DNA from: CAZLLV01 sp964560325
GTDB taxonomy: Bacteria; Acidobacteriota; Thermoanaerobaculia; Multivoradales; DATKCC01
Reading direction: 5' to 3'
NCBI GenBank assembly: GCA_964560325.1
Contig: CAZLLV010000545.1
Location: 1 to 16,706 of the forward strand
DNA: 16,706 bases
Shown here one piece after another: positions 1 through 6,125 of this stretch. The translations under genes and the position numbers were made by a program. The notes beneath the pieces are model-generated. The model was not told the origin of the DNA. It saw only the letters and a list, made by a program, of their open reading frames with translations, and ran no database searches. Position 1 is the stretch's first letter, and every line of letters begins with the position of its first letter.

Positions 1-789
1 GTACCCCTCCAGGTGGCCGAAGTGGCCGAGCCGGAAGCCGGCCTCCGCCACCGCGTCGCGGACCGCCCGGTGGCACAGGACCTCGATCTCCCGCTCCCGC
101 TCGGCCACGTAGGTGCTGTCGGCCTGGAGCGCGCGGTCGGCCCGGCCCGGGTGCACCATCACCTCGACCGTGCGGTGGTCGGATGCGCCGGCCCGGCGGA
201 CGATGTCGAGCATCGCGTCGAGCGTCGCCTCCTCGCCGTAGAAGCGCTCGACGAAGAGATCGGTGGTCGCGACGCCCGCCCCGCGCAGGCGCTCCCGCAC
301 GTCGGCCGAGGCGTTGCGCACCGGCAGCCGGTGCTCCCGCGCCACCTCCATCAGGGCGTCGCAGACGACCGGCAGCCGGTGCGAGTGGTGGTGGCTGTCG
401 AGGTGGCTCGGCCGGCGGCCGGTCAGCTCCCGGAAGCGCGCGAGCTGGCTCCGCACCTCGGCGAGCACGTCGCGCGGGGAGGCGCCGTCGAGCCCGTCCG
501 GACGGCGGGGCAGCCGTCCGTCCGAGTCCACCAGGCTCGGCACCTCCTCCGGCGGCAGCGTCGGCCGCCCGCCGGTGAGCGTCACGTGGAGGCCGACGCC
601 GAGATCGGCGAGGGCGAGGTCGTCGGCGACCGCGCGCGCGGCCTCCTCGGCGGCGGGGAAGGAGACCATCAGGGTGGCGCTCGTCACCACGCCGCCGCGG
701 TGGGCCTCGAAGGTGCCGTCGTTGATGCCGGAGGTGCGGCCGAGGTCGTCGGCGTTGACGATCAGCAGGCGGTCGGGGCGTTCAGCCAT
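1..789 (-). CDS. YdjC/ChbG-family carbohydrate deacetylase, 3' end outside the window
   Basis: Reading leftward from an ATG at 789, the frame stays open for 263 codons to the window edge, so the C-terminus is missing. The protein starts MAERPDRLLIVNADDLG. The NADDLG motif (residues 12-17), a GLHVT segment (67-70) and an LDSHHHSHRLP segment (130-140) match the metal-binding motifs of the YdjC/ChbG family, whose known members remove an N-acetyl group from chitooligosaccharides or from lipid-linked GlcNAc (HpnK). The start is supported by GAGGAG seven bases upstream, lying inside the kinase gene. The ATG overlaps the kinase stop by 8 nt, so the two are probably translationally coupled. Linkage to a MurNAc/GlcNAc-type kinase and MurQ points to amino-sugar recycling. 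The exact substrate cannot be read from the sequence. Confidence 0.87.
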   Translation of the reverse strand, partial: MAERPDRLLIVNADDLGRTSGINDGTFEAHRGGVVTSATLMVSFPAAEEAARAVADDLALADLGVGLHVTLTGGRPTLPPEEVPSLVDSDGRLPRRPDGLDGASPRDVLAEVRSQLARFRELTGRRPSHLDSHHHSHRLPVVCDALMEVAREHRLPVRNASADVRERLRGAGVATTDLFVERFYGEEATLDAMLDIVRRAGASDHRTVEVMVHPGRADRALQADSTYVAEREREIEVLCHRAVRDAVAEAGFRLGHFGHLEGY

Positions 790-1684
790 GGTGGAGCTCC
801 TCGAGGGCGAGGCGGACGGCGCCGTGGGCCGGCTCGATCGTGAGCCGGTGCACGTCCGCGCCCGGCAGATCGAGCACGGCGCGCAGGCGCGGCTCGAGGC
901 TGGGGCAGGCGCGGAAGGTGCCGCCCGAGAGGATCAGCGGATATCCGTCGGGGAAGTCGAGCTGGCGCGCGACGGCGCGCGCCGAGCGCGCGAGCAGGTC
1001 GGCGGCCATGCGGAGGAGCTCGTCGGCGGCCTCGTCTCCCTCGTCGGCGGCCTCCTGCACGACGGAAGCGAGCGCGGCCACCCGGATCCGCGGGTTGTCG
1101 AGCGCGTAGAACCAGTCGGCGAGCTCCTGCGGCGAGCCGGCGCCGACCCGCTCGCAGATGCGGCCGAAGAGCGAGGTCGCCGGGCCCCGGCCGTCGACGC
1201 CGCGGATGCCCTGGCGCACCGCCGCGTGGCCGATCCAGAAGGCGGACGCTTCGTCTCCCAGCAGGTACCCCCAGCCTCCGGAGCGGGCGCTCCGGCCTGC
1301 CGAATCCCGACCGTAGGCGATCGAGCCGGTGCCGGCGACCACCACCACGCCCACGCCGTCGCCGGTGCCCGCGACCAGCGCGATGTTCGCGTCGTTGACC
1401 ACCCGCACGTGCTTGCGGAAGCCGAGCCGGGCGATCACTCCGCGCACGATTTCGAGCTGCGCCGGGCGGTCGGCGCCGGCGATGCCGAGGCAGAGGGCGC
1501 CGAGCGGTACCGGCGGGTCGAGGATCTCGATCACCTCGTAGAGGGTCTTCTCGATCCCGAGCTCCCCCTTGACCCGGAAGTTGGCGCCGTCGGCGCGCGC
1601 CTGCCGCACGACCTCGCCGCTCTCGTCGGCGAGCAAGCCGACCGTCTTGGTGCCTCCGGCATCGAGGCCGATCACGTGGCGCAT
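782..1684 (-). CDS. BadF/BadG/BcrA/BcrD-family amino-sugar kinase (MurK/NAGK-like)
   Basis: A 300-residue ASKHA-fold kinase. Visible motifs are the N-terminal phosphate loop DAGGTKT (8-14), LGIAGADRP, VNDANIAL, the second nucleotide loop VVAGTGSIAYG, GGWGYLLGDEASAFWIG and a C-terminal ILSGG. Members of this family phosphorylate GlcNAc, or both MurNAc and GlcNAc (MurK of Clostridium). With murQ divergent next door, supplying MurNAc-6-phosphate is the best-fitting role, but GlcNAc kinase is equally possible. I chose the ATG at 1684 over upstream ATGs at 1723 and 1702 because AGGAG lies nine bases before it and the family motif then begins at residue 8. Its 3' end overlaps the deacetylase gene. 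The protein is soluble, with no signal peptide. Confidence 0.85.
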   Translation of the reverse strand: MRHVIGLDAGGTKTVGLLADESGEVVRQARADGANFRVKGELGIEKTLYEVIEILDPPVPLGALCLGIAGADRPAQLEIVRGVIARLGFRKHVRVVNDANIALVAGTGDGVGVVVVAGTGSIAYGRDSAGRSARSGGWGYLLGDEASAFWIGHAAVRQGIRGVDGRGPATSLFGRICERVGAGSPQELADWFYALDNPRIRVAALASVVQEAADEGDEAADELLRMAADLLARSARAVARQLDFPDGYPLILSGGTFRACPSLEPRLRAVLDLPGADVHRLTIEPAHGAVRLALEELHHG

Positions 1685-1686
1685 CC

Positions 1687-1724
1687 CTTGCGTCTCCTGC
1701 ATGGCGGTTCGAAGAGGACGCAAG
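1687..1724. promoter_or_regulatory. inverted repeat in the kinase/murQ divergent region, possible operator
   Basis: CTTGCGTC at 1687-1694 is matched by its exact reverse complement GACGCAAG at 1717-1724. The arms are 8 bp and their centres are 30 bp apart, about three helical turns. The repeat sits in the 98-nt region between the divergent kinase and murQ starts, with the left arm just beside the kinase Shine-Dalgarno. It could bind a regulator shared by both transcripts. No clear -35/-10 pair was found here, and an 8-bp match can arise by chance in GC-rich DNA. Confidence 0.3.
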
Positions 1725-1782
1725 AGTCACGCCGGGAGGAGGCGCTGCGCCGACCGCCGGCAGACGACGAGGAGACGATGCG

Positions 1783-2709
1783 ATGACGAGATCGATGCCG
1801 AACGACGCGACCGGAGAGGCCCCCGGCTGGGGTGGGCTGCCGACCGAGGCTCGCCACCCGGCGAGCCGCGACCTCGATCGGCTGCCGACCGGCGAGGTGG
1901 TGGCTCTGCTGGTCGAGGAGGACCGCCGCGGCCTGGCGGCCGTGCTCGAGCACCGGGACGAGATCGCGCGCGCCGCCGAGTGGCTGGCGGAGACGCTCGC
2001 CGGCGGGGGCACGGCGGTCTTCGTGGGCGCCGGGACCAGCGGCCGGCTCGGGGTCGTGGAGGCCGCCGAGTGCCCGCCCACCTTCGGCACCGATCCGGAG
2101 AGCATCCGCGCGGTCATCGCGGGCGGCGACGAGGCCGTCTTCCGGGCGCGCGAGGGCGCCGAGGACCGGGAGGACGAGGGGCGCGAGGCGGTGGGCGACC
2201 TGGCCCCGGGCGACCTCGCGATCGGCCTGTCGGCGAGCTCGGTGACGCCCTTTCCGCGCGGTGCCCTGGAGGAGGCGCGCCGCCGGGGCGCGCGCACGGT
2301 GCTTCTCACCTGCGCCGGACGGGAGGGACTCGAGGGGATCGCCGACCTGGTGATCGCGCTCGCGACCGGGCCGGAGATCCTCACCGGCTCGACCCGCTTG
2401 AAGGCCGGCTCGGCGACCAAGGCGGCGCTCAACGCCATCACCACCGCCGCGATGGTGCGCCGGGGCAAGGTGTTCGAGAACTGGATGGTCGACCTGCGCC
2501 CCGGCTCGGCCAAGCTGCGCGACCGCAGCGCCCGCATCGTCGCCGACGCCGGCGGTGTGCCGCGCGAGCGGGCGGAGGCGCTCCTCGCGGCGGCGGACGG
2601 CGAGGCCAAGACCGCCCTGGTGATGGCGCGGCGGGGCGTGGGCGCCGAGGAGGCACGCCGCCGGCTCGCCGCCGCCGACGGCTCGGTCCGCGCCGCCCTC
2701 GAAGCGTAG
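1783..2709 (+). CDS. murQ: N-acetylmuramic acid 6-phosphate etherase MurQ
   Basis: A 308-residue SIS-fold enzyme that cleaves the D-lactyl ether of MurNAc-6-phosphate to give GlcNAc-6-phosphate and lactate in cytoplasmic peptidoglycan recycling. Signatures are an N-terminal LPTEARHPAS, the sugar-phosphate loop GAGTSGRLG (82-90), ECPPT with the catalytic Glu96, REGAED with the second catalytic acid Glu124, LTGSTRLKAGSATK (200-213) and GKVFENWMVDL. Length fits the family (about 300). GAGGAG at 1769-1774 lies eight bases before the ATG. One oddity is that the segment usually reading ASGRTP is ASSVTP here (151-156), a local departure from the family. It is divergent from the kinase, which probably makes its substrate. 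No anhydro-MurNAc kinase (AnmK) is present in the window. Confidence 0.95.
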   Translation: MTRSMPNDATGEAPGWGGLPTEARHPASRDLDRLPTGEVVALLVEEDRRGLAAVLEHRDEIARAAEWLAETLAGGGTAVFVGAGTSGRLGVVEAAECPPTFGTDPESIRAVIAGGDEAVFRAREGAEDREDEGREAVGDLAPGDLAIGLSASSVTPFPRGALEEARRRGARTVLLTCAGREGLEGIADLVIALATGPEILTGSTRLKAGSATKAALNAITTAAMVRRGKVFENWMVDLRPGSAKLRDRSARIVADAGGVPRERAEALLAAADGEAKTALVMARRGVGAEEARRRLAAADGSVRAALEA

Positions 2710-2814
2710 AGCGGGATTTTCTCGCCCCGGGCCGAACCTTCCCGGCCGCCCCTGCGTCTCTCCTGTCGAACGGTGCCATGATGGAGCCGTTCACACGGAT
2801 GACGCGGGGGCCGG

Positions 2815-3399
2815 TTGCTCGACCTCGACACCCTTCTCGAACGCTGCCGCCAGGGCGACGACCTCGCCTGGGAGGCGCTCGTGCGCCGCTACCAGGGGCG
2901 CGTCTTCGGCGTCGCGCTCCACTACCTGCGCGACCGGGAGGAAGCGCGCGACACGGCGCAGGACATTTTCGTCAAGCTCTACCGCCACTTCCGGAGCTCG
3001 CCCGAGCGCGTCCCGGAGGAGCAGGCGTTTCTGCCCTGGCTGCTCCGGCTGTCGCGGAACGCCTGCGTCGACCGCCTGCGCCGCCTGAAGGTGCGCCGGC
3101 CGGAGGGGCCGACGGTGCCGGTCGAGGACGCGGTCGACGTGGCCGCCCCGGGGCCGTCGCTCGAAGAGTCGATGGTCTCCGGCTCGCGCCGCGCCCTAGT
3201 CTACCGCGCGCTGGGGCTGCTGTCCGAGAAGAGCCGCGAGATGATCCTGCTCAAAGACATCCAGGAGCTGAAGCTCGAAGAGATCTCCGAGCTCCTCGAC
3301 GTGCCCGTCGGCACCGTCAAGTCGCGCTCGAGCCGCGCCCGGGTCGAGCTGGCGAAAGCCGTGCGCGGTCTCGATCCGAGCTACGGGGCGAGCTCGTGA
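2815..3399 (+). CDS. ECF-family RNA polymerase sigma factor
   Basis: A 194-residue sigma-70-family protein with only the two ECF domains. Region 2 spans about residues 17-85, with the DREEARDTAQDIFVKLYRHF segment and LPWLLRLSRNACVDRLRR. Region 4 spans about residues 125-185, with the helix-turn-helix KLEEISELLDVPVGTVKSRSSR. The start must be TTG at 2815 or later: the same frame has stops at 2779 and 2800, and no ATG or GTG gives the N-terminal helix. The Shine-Dalgarno is poor (GGGGG just upstream), which suggests low or regulated translation. The stop lies 10 nt before the anti-sigma gene, the usual arrangement for a sigma factor held inactive by its partner. The stimulus is unknown. Confidence 0.93.
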   Translation: MLDLDTLLERCRQGDDLAWEALVRRYQGRVFGVALHYLRDREEARDTAQDIFVKLYRHFRSSPERVPEEQAFLPWLLRLSRNACVDRLRRLKVRRPEGPTVPVEDAVDVAAPGPSLEESMVSGSRRALVYRALGLLSEKSREMILLKDIQELKLEEISELLDVPVGTVKSRSSRARVELAKAVRGLDPSYGASS

Positions 3400-3409
3400 G
3401 GACCGAATC

Positions 3410-4330
3410 ATGAACTGCCACGACTTCGAGATCCGCCTGGAAGCGCTCGCCGGCGGCGAGCTGCCGGCCGCCGAGCGTGCCGGCTGCCTGCGCCACGCCG
3501 AGGTTTGCACCGACTGCCGCGAGCTGCTGGAGCTGGCGCGGCTGGGCGCGGCGCCGCCGGAGGCCGAAGACGACCTGGTGGCGGCGGTCATGGCGAGCAC
3601 CAGCGGCCCGGCCTGCGAACGGGTGCTCGAGCGGCTGGCGGATGGCTGGGGCCGCGGGGTCGATCGAGAAGGCGACCCACTCCTCGCCCTCCACGTCGAA
3701 AGGTGCCGCGAGTGCCGCGCCACGGCCGGCGCCCTCGCCGTGCTCGCCGCCGACCTGGCGGGGCTCGCCGAGGTGCGCCCCGACACCGCCTTCGCCGACG
3801 ACGTGCTCCGTGCCACCCTGCCCCTCCCGGTCCGTCTCCGGCGCGCCTGGGAGCGCGTGCGGCGGGAGGTGGTGCCGCGGCTGGTGAGCCGCCCGCGCTT
3901 CGCCTGGGAGGCGGCGTTCGTGGTCACCGTCGCCTTCCTGCCGCTGATCGTCGCGTCCGGGCCGACGCTCGCCGCGGCGCCGGCGCGCGGGGCCGAGGAG
4001 CTGGCGCGCGTCGCCCAGGACGCGCCGAGAGTGGAGCTCGACCGGTTCCTCGACGAGGAGATCGAGCCCCGGGTCGACGGGACGCTCCGCGAGCTGCGCG
4101 GCTCGGAGGCGGTGCGCCGGACCGAGCGGAGCTTCGGCACCGTGGGGGAGACCCTGCTCGGCTTCGGCGACGGCGTGGCGTACAGCGCCGGGGAGATCGC
4201 GGACGCCGCGGTCGGCGGCTACGGAACCCTCCGCGAGCTCGCCGCGTCTTTCCTGACGAACGAGGGAGACGACGACGCCTCCCCCGACGCGAGTTCGACC
4301 GAGATCGAAGACACCGCGCCGGCTCCATGA
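3410..4330 (+). CDS. membrane anti-sigma factor with two tandem zf-HC2 (ZAS-type) zinc fingers
   Basis: A 306-residue protein directly after the ECF sigma gene. TGAGGA overlapping the sigma stop serves as its ribosome site, so the two are coupled. Cys3, His29, Cys33 and Cys36 form the usual zinc site of ZAS/zf-HC2 anti-sigma domains. A second copy with identical spacing follows: Cys69, His95, Cys99 and Cys102 (C-x25-H-x3-C-x2-C both times). One hydrophobic helix (about 168-192) places the fingers in the cytoplasm and about 115 residues of acidic, helical sequence outside. By family knowledge the finger domain binds and blocks the sigma factor. The double finger is unusual, and its effect (two sigma factors, or a stronger clamp) is inference. 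Confidence 0.85.
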   Translation: MNCHDFEIRLEALAGGELPAAERAGCLRHAEVCTDCRELLELARLGAAPPEAEDDLVAAVMASTSGPACERVLERLADGWGRGVDREGDPLLALHVERCRECRATAGALAVLAADLAGLAEVRPDTAFADDVLRATLPLPVRLRRAWERVRREVVPRLVSRPRFAWEAAFVVTVAFLPLIVASGPTLAAAPARGAEELARVAQDAPRVELDRFLDEEIEPRVDGTLRELRGSEAVRRTERSFGTVGETLLGFGDGVAYSAGEIADAAVGGYGTLRELAASFLTNEGDDDASPDASSTEIEDTAPAP

Positions 4331-4356
4331 GGGCCGGCCCCCGAGGAGACGACGAC

Positions 4357-4992
4357 ATGACCGATTCCACCCACGCCGCAGCCGCCGAGCCGGCGACGAC
4401 CGCCGCCCCGGCCGCCCCGCAGGCCGCCCCGCCGCCCCCGCCGCCCGCCGCGGCGCCGGCGCAGCACCAGCACCAGCAGCCCCACTACACCCCCGCCGCG
4501 ATGAACGACCCGCGGCAGAAGTCCCCGTTCCTGGCCGGCCTGCTGTCGTTCGTGCCCGGCCTCGGCCAGATCTACACCGGCTACTACCAGCGCGGCTTCG
4601 TACACGCCATCGTGATCGCCCTGATCATCTCGCTGCTGGCGTCGGAAGACCTGGGAGCGCTGACCCCGCTGGCGGCCGTCTTCCTGGCCTTCTTCTGGCT
4701 CTACAACATCATCGACGCCGCGCGCCGCGCCGCGCTCTACAACCAGGCGCTCGCGGGCATCGGGAACGTGGAGCTGCCGGAGGACTGGAAGGCGCCCGGC
4801 TTCCGCGGCTCGATCCTGGGCGGCTCGCTGATCGCCGCCTTCGGCATCCTGCTGCTGATGGAAACCGCGTTCGAGATGCGGCTCGACTGGCTCGAGGACT
4901 GGTGGCCGGTCGGCATCATCGCCTTCGGCCTCTACCTGGTCTGGAAGGCGATCGACGACCGCAAGAAGCGCGAGCGCGCCGAGCTCGACTGA
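4357..4992 (+). CDS. TM2/LiaF-like multi-pass membrane protein with Pro/Ala-rich N-terminus
   Basis: A 211-residue protein. Residues 1-48 are a low-complexity Ala/Pro/Gln/His tail including six prolines at 25-30 and QHQHQQPHY. The membrane part begins KSPFLAGLLSFVPGLGQIYTGYYQRG (56-80), a TM2-like pattern. Further hydrophobic helices lie near 81-95, 102-122, 151-169 and 182-199; the last (WWPVGIIAFGLYLVW) resembles the LiaF/DUF5668 membrane segment. The start at 4357 is chosen because GAGGAG lies eight bases upstream; an internal ATG at 4501 (Met49) lacks such a site. It is third in the sigma/anti-sigma operon, 26 nt after the anti-sigma stop, so it is probably a target or co-sensor of envelope stress. 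The function is not known. Confidence 0.75.
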   Translation: MTDSTHAAAAEPATTAAPAAPQAAPPPPPPAAAPAQHQHQQPHYTPAAMNDPRQKSPFLAGLLSFVPGLGQIYTGYYQRGFVHAIVIALIISLLASEDLGALTPLAAVFLAFFWLYNIIDAARRAALYNQALAGIGNVELPEDWKAPGFRGSILGGSLIAAFGILLLMETAFEMRLDWLEDWWPVGIIAFGLYLVWKAIDDRKKRERAELD

Positions 4993-5020
4993 CGCCGGAC
5001 ACGCACCGAGCAGGACGACG

Positions 5021-5057
5021 AAGCCCGGGCCGCCGAACACGGTGTCCCGGGCTTTCT
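5021..5057 (+). terminator. hairpin terminator between convergent genes
   Basis: AAGCCCGGG (5021-5029) pairs perfectly with CCCGGGCTT (5046-5054), followed by a short TCT tract. It sits in the 64-nt gap between the stop of the TM2-like gene (plus) and the stop of the TLC gene (minus), so it probably ends the sigma-factor operon. It may also act weakly in the other direction, though the minus strand lacks a U tract. Confidence 0.65.
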
Positions 5058-5812
5058 CACGCCTCGTCCGGGAAGAGCGGCGCCAGCGGGTCGATCGAGA
5101 CCCCGCGGATGCCTTCGGCGCTCGGGGTGTCGAAGGTGCGCAGCAGCCGGACGTAGGTGCGGCACCAGTAGAGGTCGAGCACCAGGACGAAGACGATCGC
5201 CGGGAAGGCGACGGGGACGACGGTCCGGTGGATCTCCGGCGCGGTGCCGGCGAGGAGGCCGGCGGCGAGGGTGCCGCCGACGAAGAGCCAGAGCGGGATG
5301 CGGAAGAGGACGATGAACCCGAGGCTGGCACGCAGCACCCCGTGCTCGAGCCCGCGGTTCCTCCGGTTGCGCGCCCAGGCCCCGACCCCGGTCAGGACCG
5401 GCAGCCCCTCGGCGACCAGGATCGCCCCGATCACCGCGTAGCCCGCCTCGAGCCACCACGCCGCGGCGCAGGCGGCGAGGCCGAGCAGGTGGTGGATCAC
5501 CAGGTCGCGCTTCGCCCGGGTGCCCGAGAGCACGTTGCCGGCGCCGATCCAGAGGAGATCGGCGACCAGGTGCCCGGTGAAGATCTGGAGCGCCCAGGTC
5601 TCGGTCCACGACGCCGACTCGTGGGCGACCAGGAACGCGTGGTTCCGGAGCGGCCACCACTGGACGAACGAAGCGACTCCGGTCGCGACCAGCGCCGCCG
5701 CCGCGAACCCCCGCGAGACCTTCAGGTTGCGCGAGAAGCTCCGCTCCGGAGAGCGCCGGGCCACCAGCACGTGGCCGAAGTAGAAGGCGGCGAGGGCGAG
5801 GAGCGCGATCAT
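5057..5812 (-). CDS. TLC (TRAM-LAG1-CLN8) domain membrane protein
   Basis: A 251-residue protein with about six or seven hydrophobic helices (near 1-17, 33-52, 74-92, 104-120, 123-142, 160-188 and 197-216). The core QIFTGHLVADLLWI (76-89) followed by KRDLVIHHLLGL (101-112), with a di-histidine at 107-108, resembles TLC-domain proteins, where this His pair is a hallmark and is catalytic in ceramide synthases. Bacterial TLC proteins are poorly characterised, and a role in lipid metabolism or sensing is inference. The ATG at 5812 has no Shine-Dalgarno, but TATCGT lies eight bases before it, compatible with a leaderless message. It is divergent from the Ku operon with a 63-nt gap and convergent with the sigma operon. 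Confidence 0.7.
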   Translation of the reverse strand: MIALLALAAFYFGHVLVARRSPERSFSRNLKVSRGFAAAALVATGVASFVQWWPLRNHAFLVAHESASWTETWALQIFTGHLVADLLWIGAGNVLSGTRAKRDLVIHHLLGLAACAAAWWLEAGYAVIGAILVAEGLPVLTGVGAWARNRRNRGLEHGVLRASLGFIVLFRIPLWLFVGGTLAAGLLAGTAPEIHRTVVPVAFPAIVFVLVLDLYWCRTYVRLLRTFDTPSAEGIRGVSIDPLAPLFPDEA

Positions 5813-5820
5813 CCCGGTGG

Positions 5821-5826
5821 ACGATA
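5821..5826 (-). promoter_or_regulatory. possible -10 box of a leaderless TLC-gene transcript
   Basis: On the minus strand TATCGT ends 8 nt before the ATG of the TLC gene, which lacks a Shine-Dalgarno. Transcription from such a box would begin about at the start codon. No good -35 element is visible. The match to TANNNT is weak on its own and gains weight only from the same arrangement before two other genes here. Confidence 0.3.
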
Positions 5827-5875
5827 CAGCAGGTTCCGTACCGGCCGGGCAACGAACTTGCTTCCTTCGGGTGAC

Positions 5876-6121
5876 ATGGCGGAACCCCGCTCCAGCGACC
5901 GATCCAGCTCCCCTCCCGCGAAGGCTCCGCCCTGGTGGGCCGAGGGCGGCTCCGAGCTCTGCCCCTTCTGCGAACAGACCTACGTCTACGAGATGGAGGT
6001 CCGCTGCTACGACTGCGACCGTCCGACGTGCGCGCACTGCGCCGACTGCGACGTGGTCGAAAGCCTGACCGTCGTCACCCACCGCTGCTCCGAGTGCGCG
6101 GCGGTGGGAGAGGAGGAGTAG
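5876..6121 (+). CDS. 81-residue protein with four CxxC zinc knuckles, first gene of the Ku operon
   Basis: A small acidic protein with CxxC pairs at Cys29/32, 44/47, 52/55 and 71/74, plus Cys58, His54 and His69. This is enough for two zinc ions in a zinc-ribbon or cross-brace (RING/FYVE-like) arrangement. The first 28 residues are polar and Pro/Ser-rich. No family could be named with confidence. Its last codons (GAGGAGGAG) supply the Shine-Dalgarno for the Ku gene that starts four bases after its stop, so the two are very likely translated together. That makes a role in DNA double-strand-break repair, for example as a Ku or DNA-binding partner, a reasonable inference but not proven. The ATG at 5876 is the only sensible start, though its own ribosome site is weak. 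Confidence 0.7.
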   Translation: MAEPRSSDRSSSPPAKAPPWWAEGGSELCPFCEQTYVYEMEVRCYDCDRPTCAHCADCDVVESLTVVTHRCSECAAVGEEE

Positions 6122-6125
6122 CGGG

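Noticed and set aside
2728..2750. GGCCG...CGGCC hairpin after murQ
   Set aside because: No T tract follows and the stem is short; common in GC-rich DNA.
762..2831. 689-codon open frame on the minus strand
   Set aside because: It runs antisense to murQ and out of frame through the kinase. Its Arg/Pro/Ala-rich composition is what GC-rich third positions produce, and it has no recognisable motif.
3505..4356. Upstream extension of the TM2-like gene to 495 codons
   Set aside because: The extra part lies within the anti-sigma gene in another frame and is Arg-rich. ATG at 4357 has a good Shine-Dalgarno.
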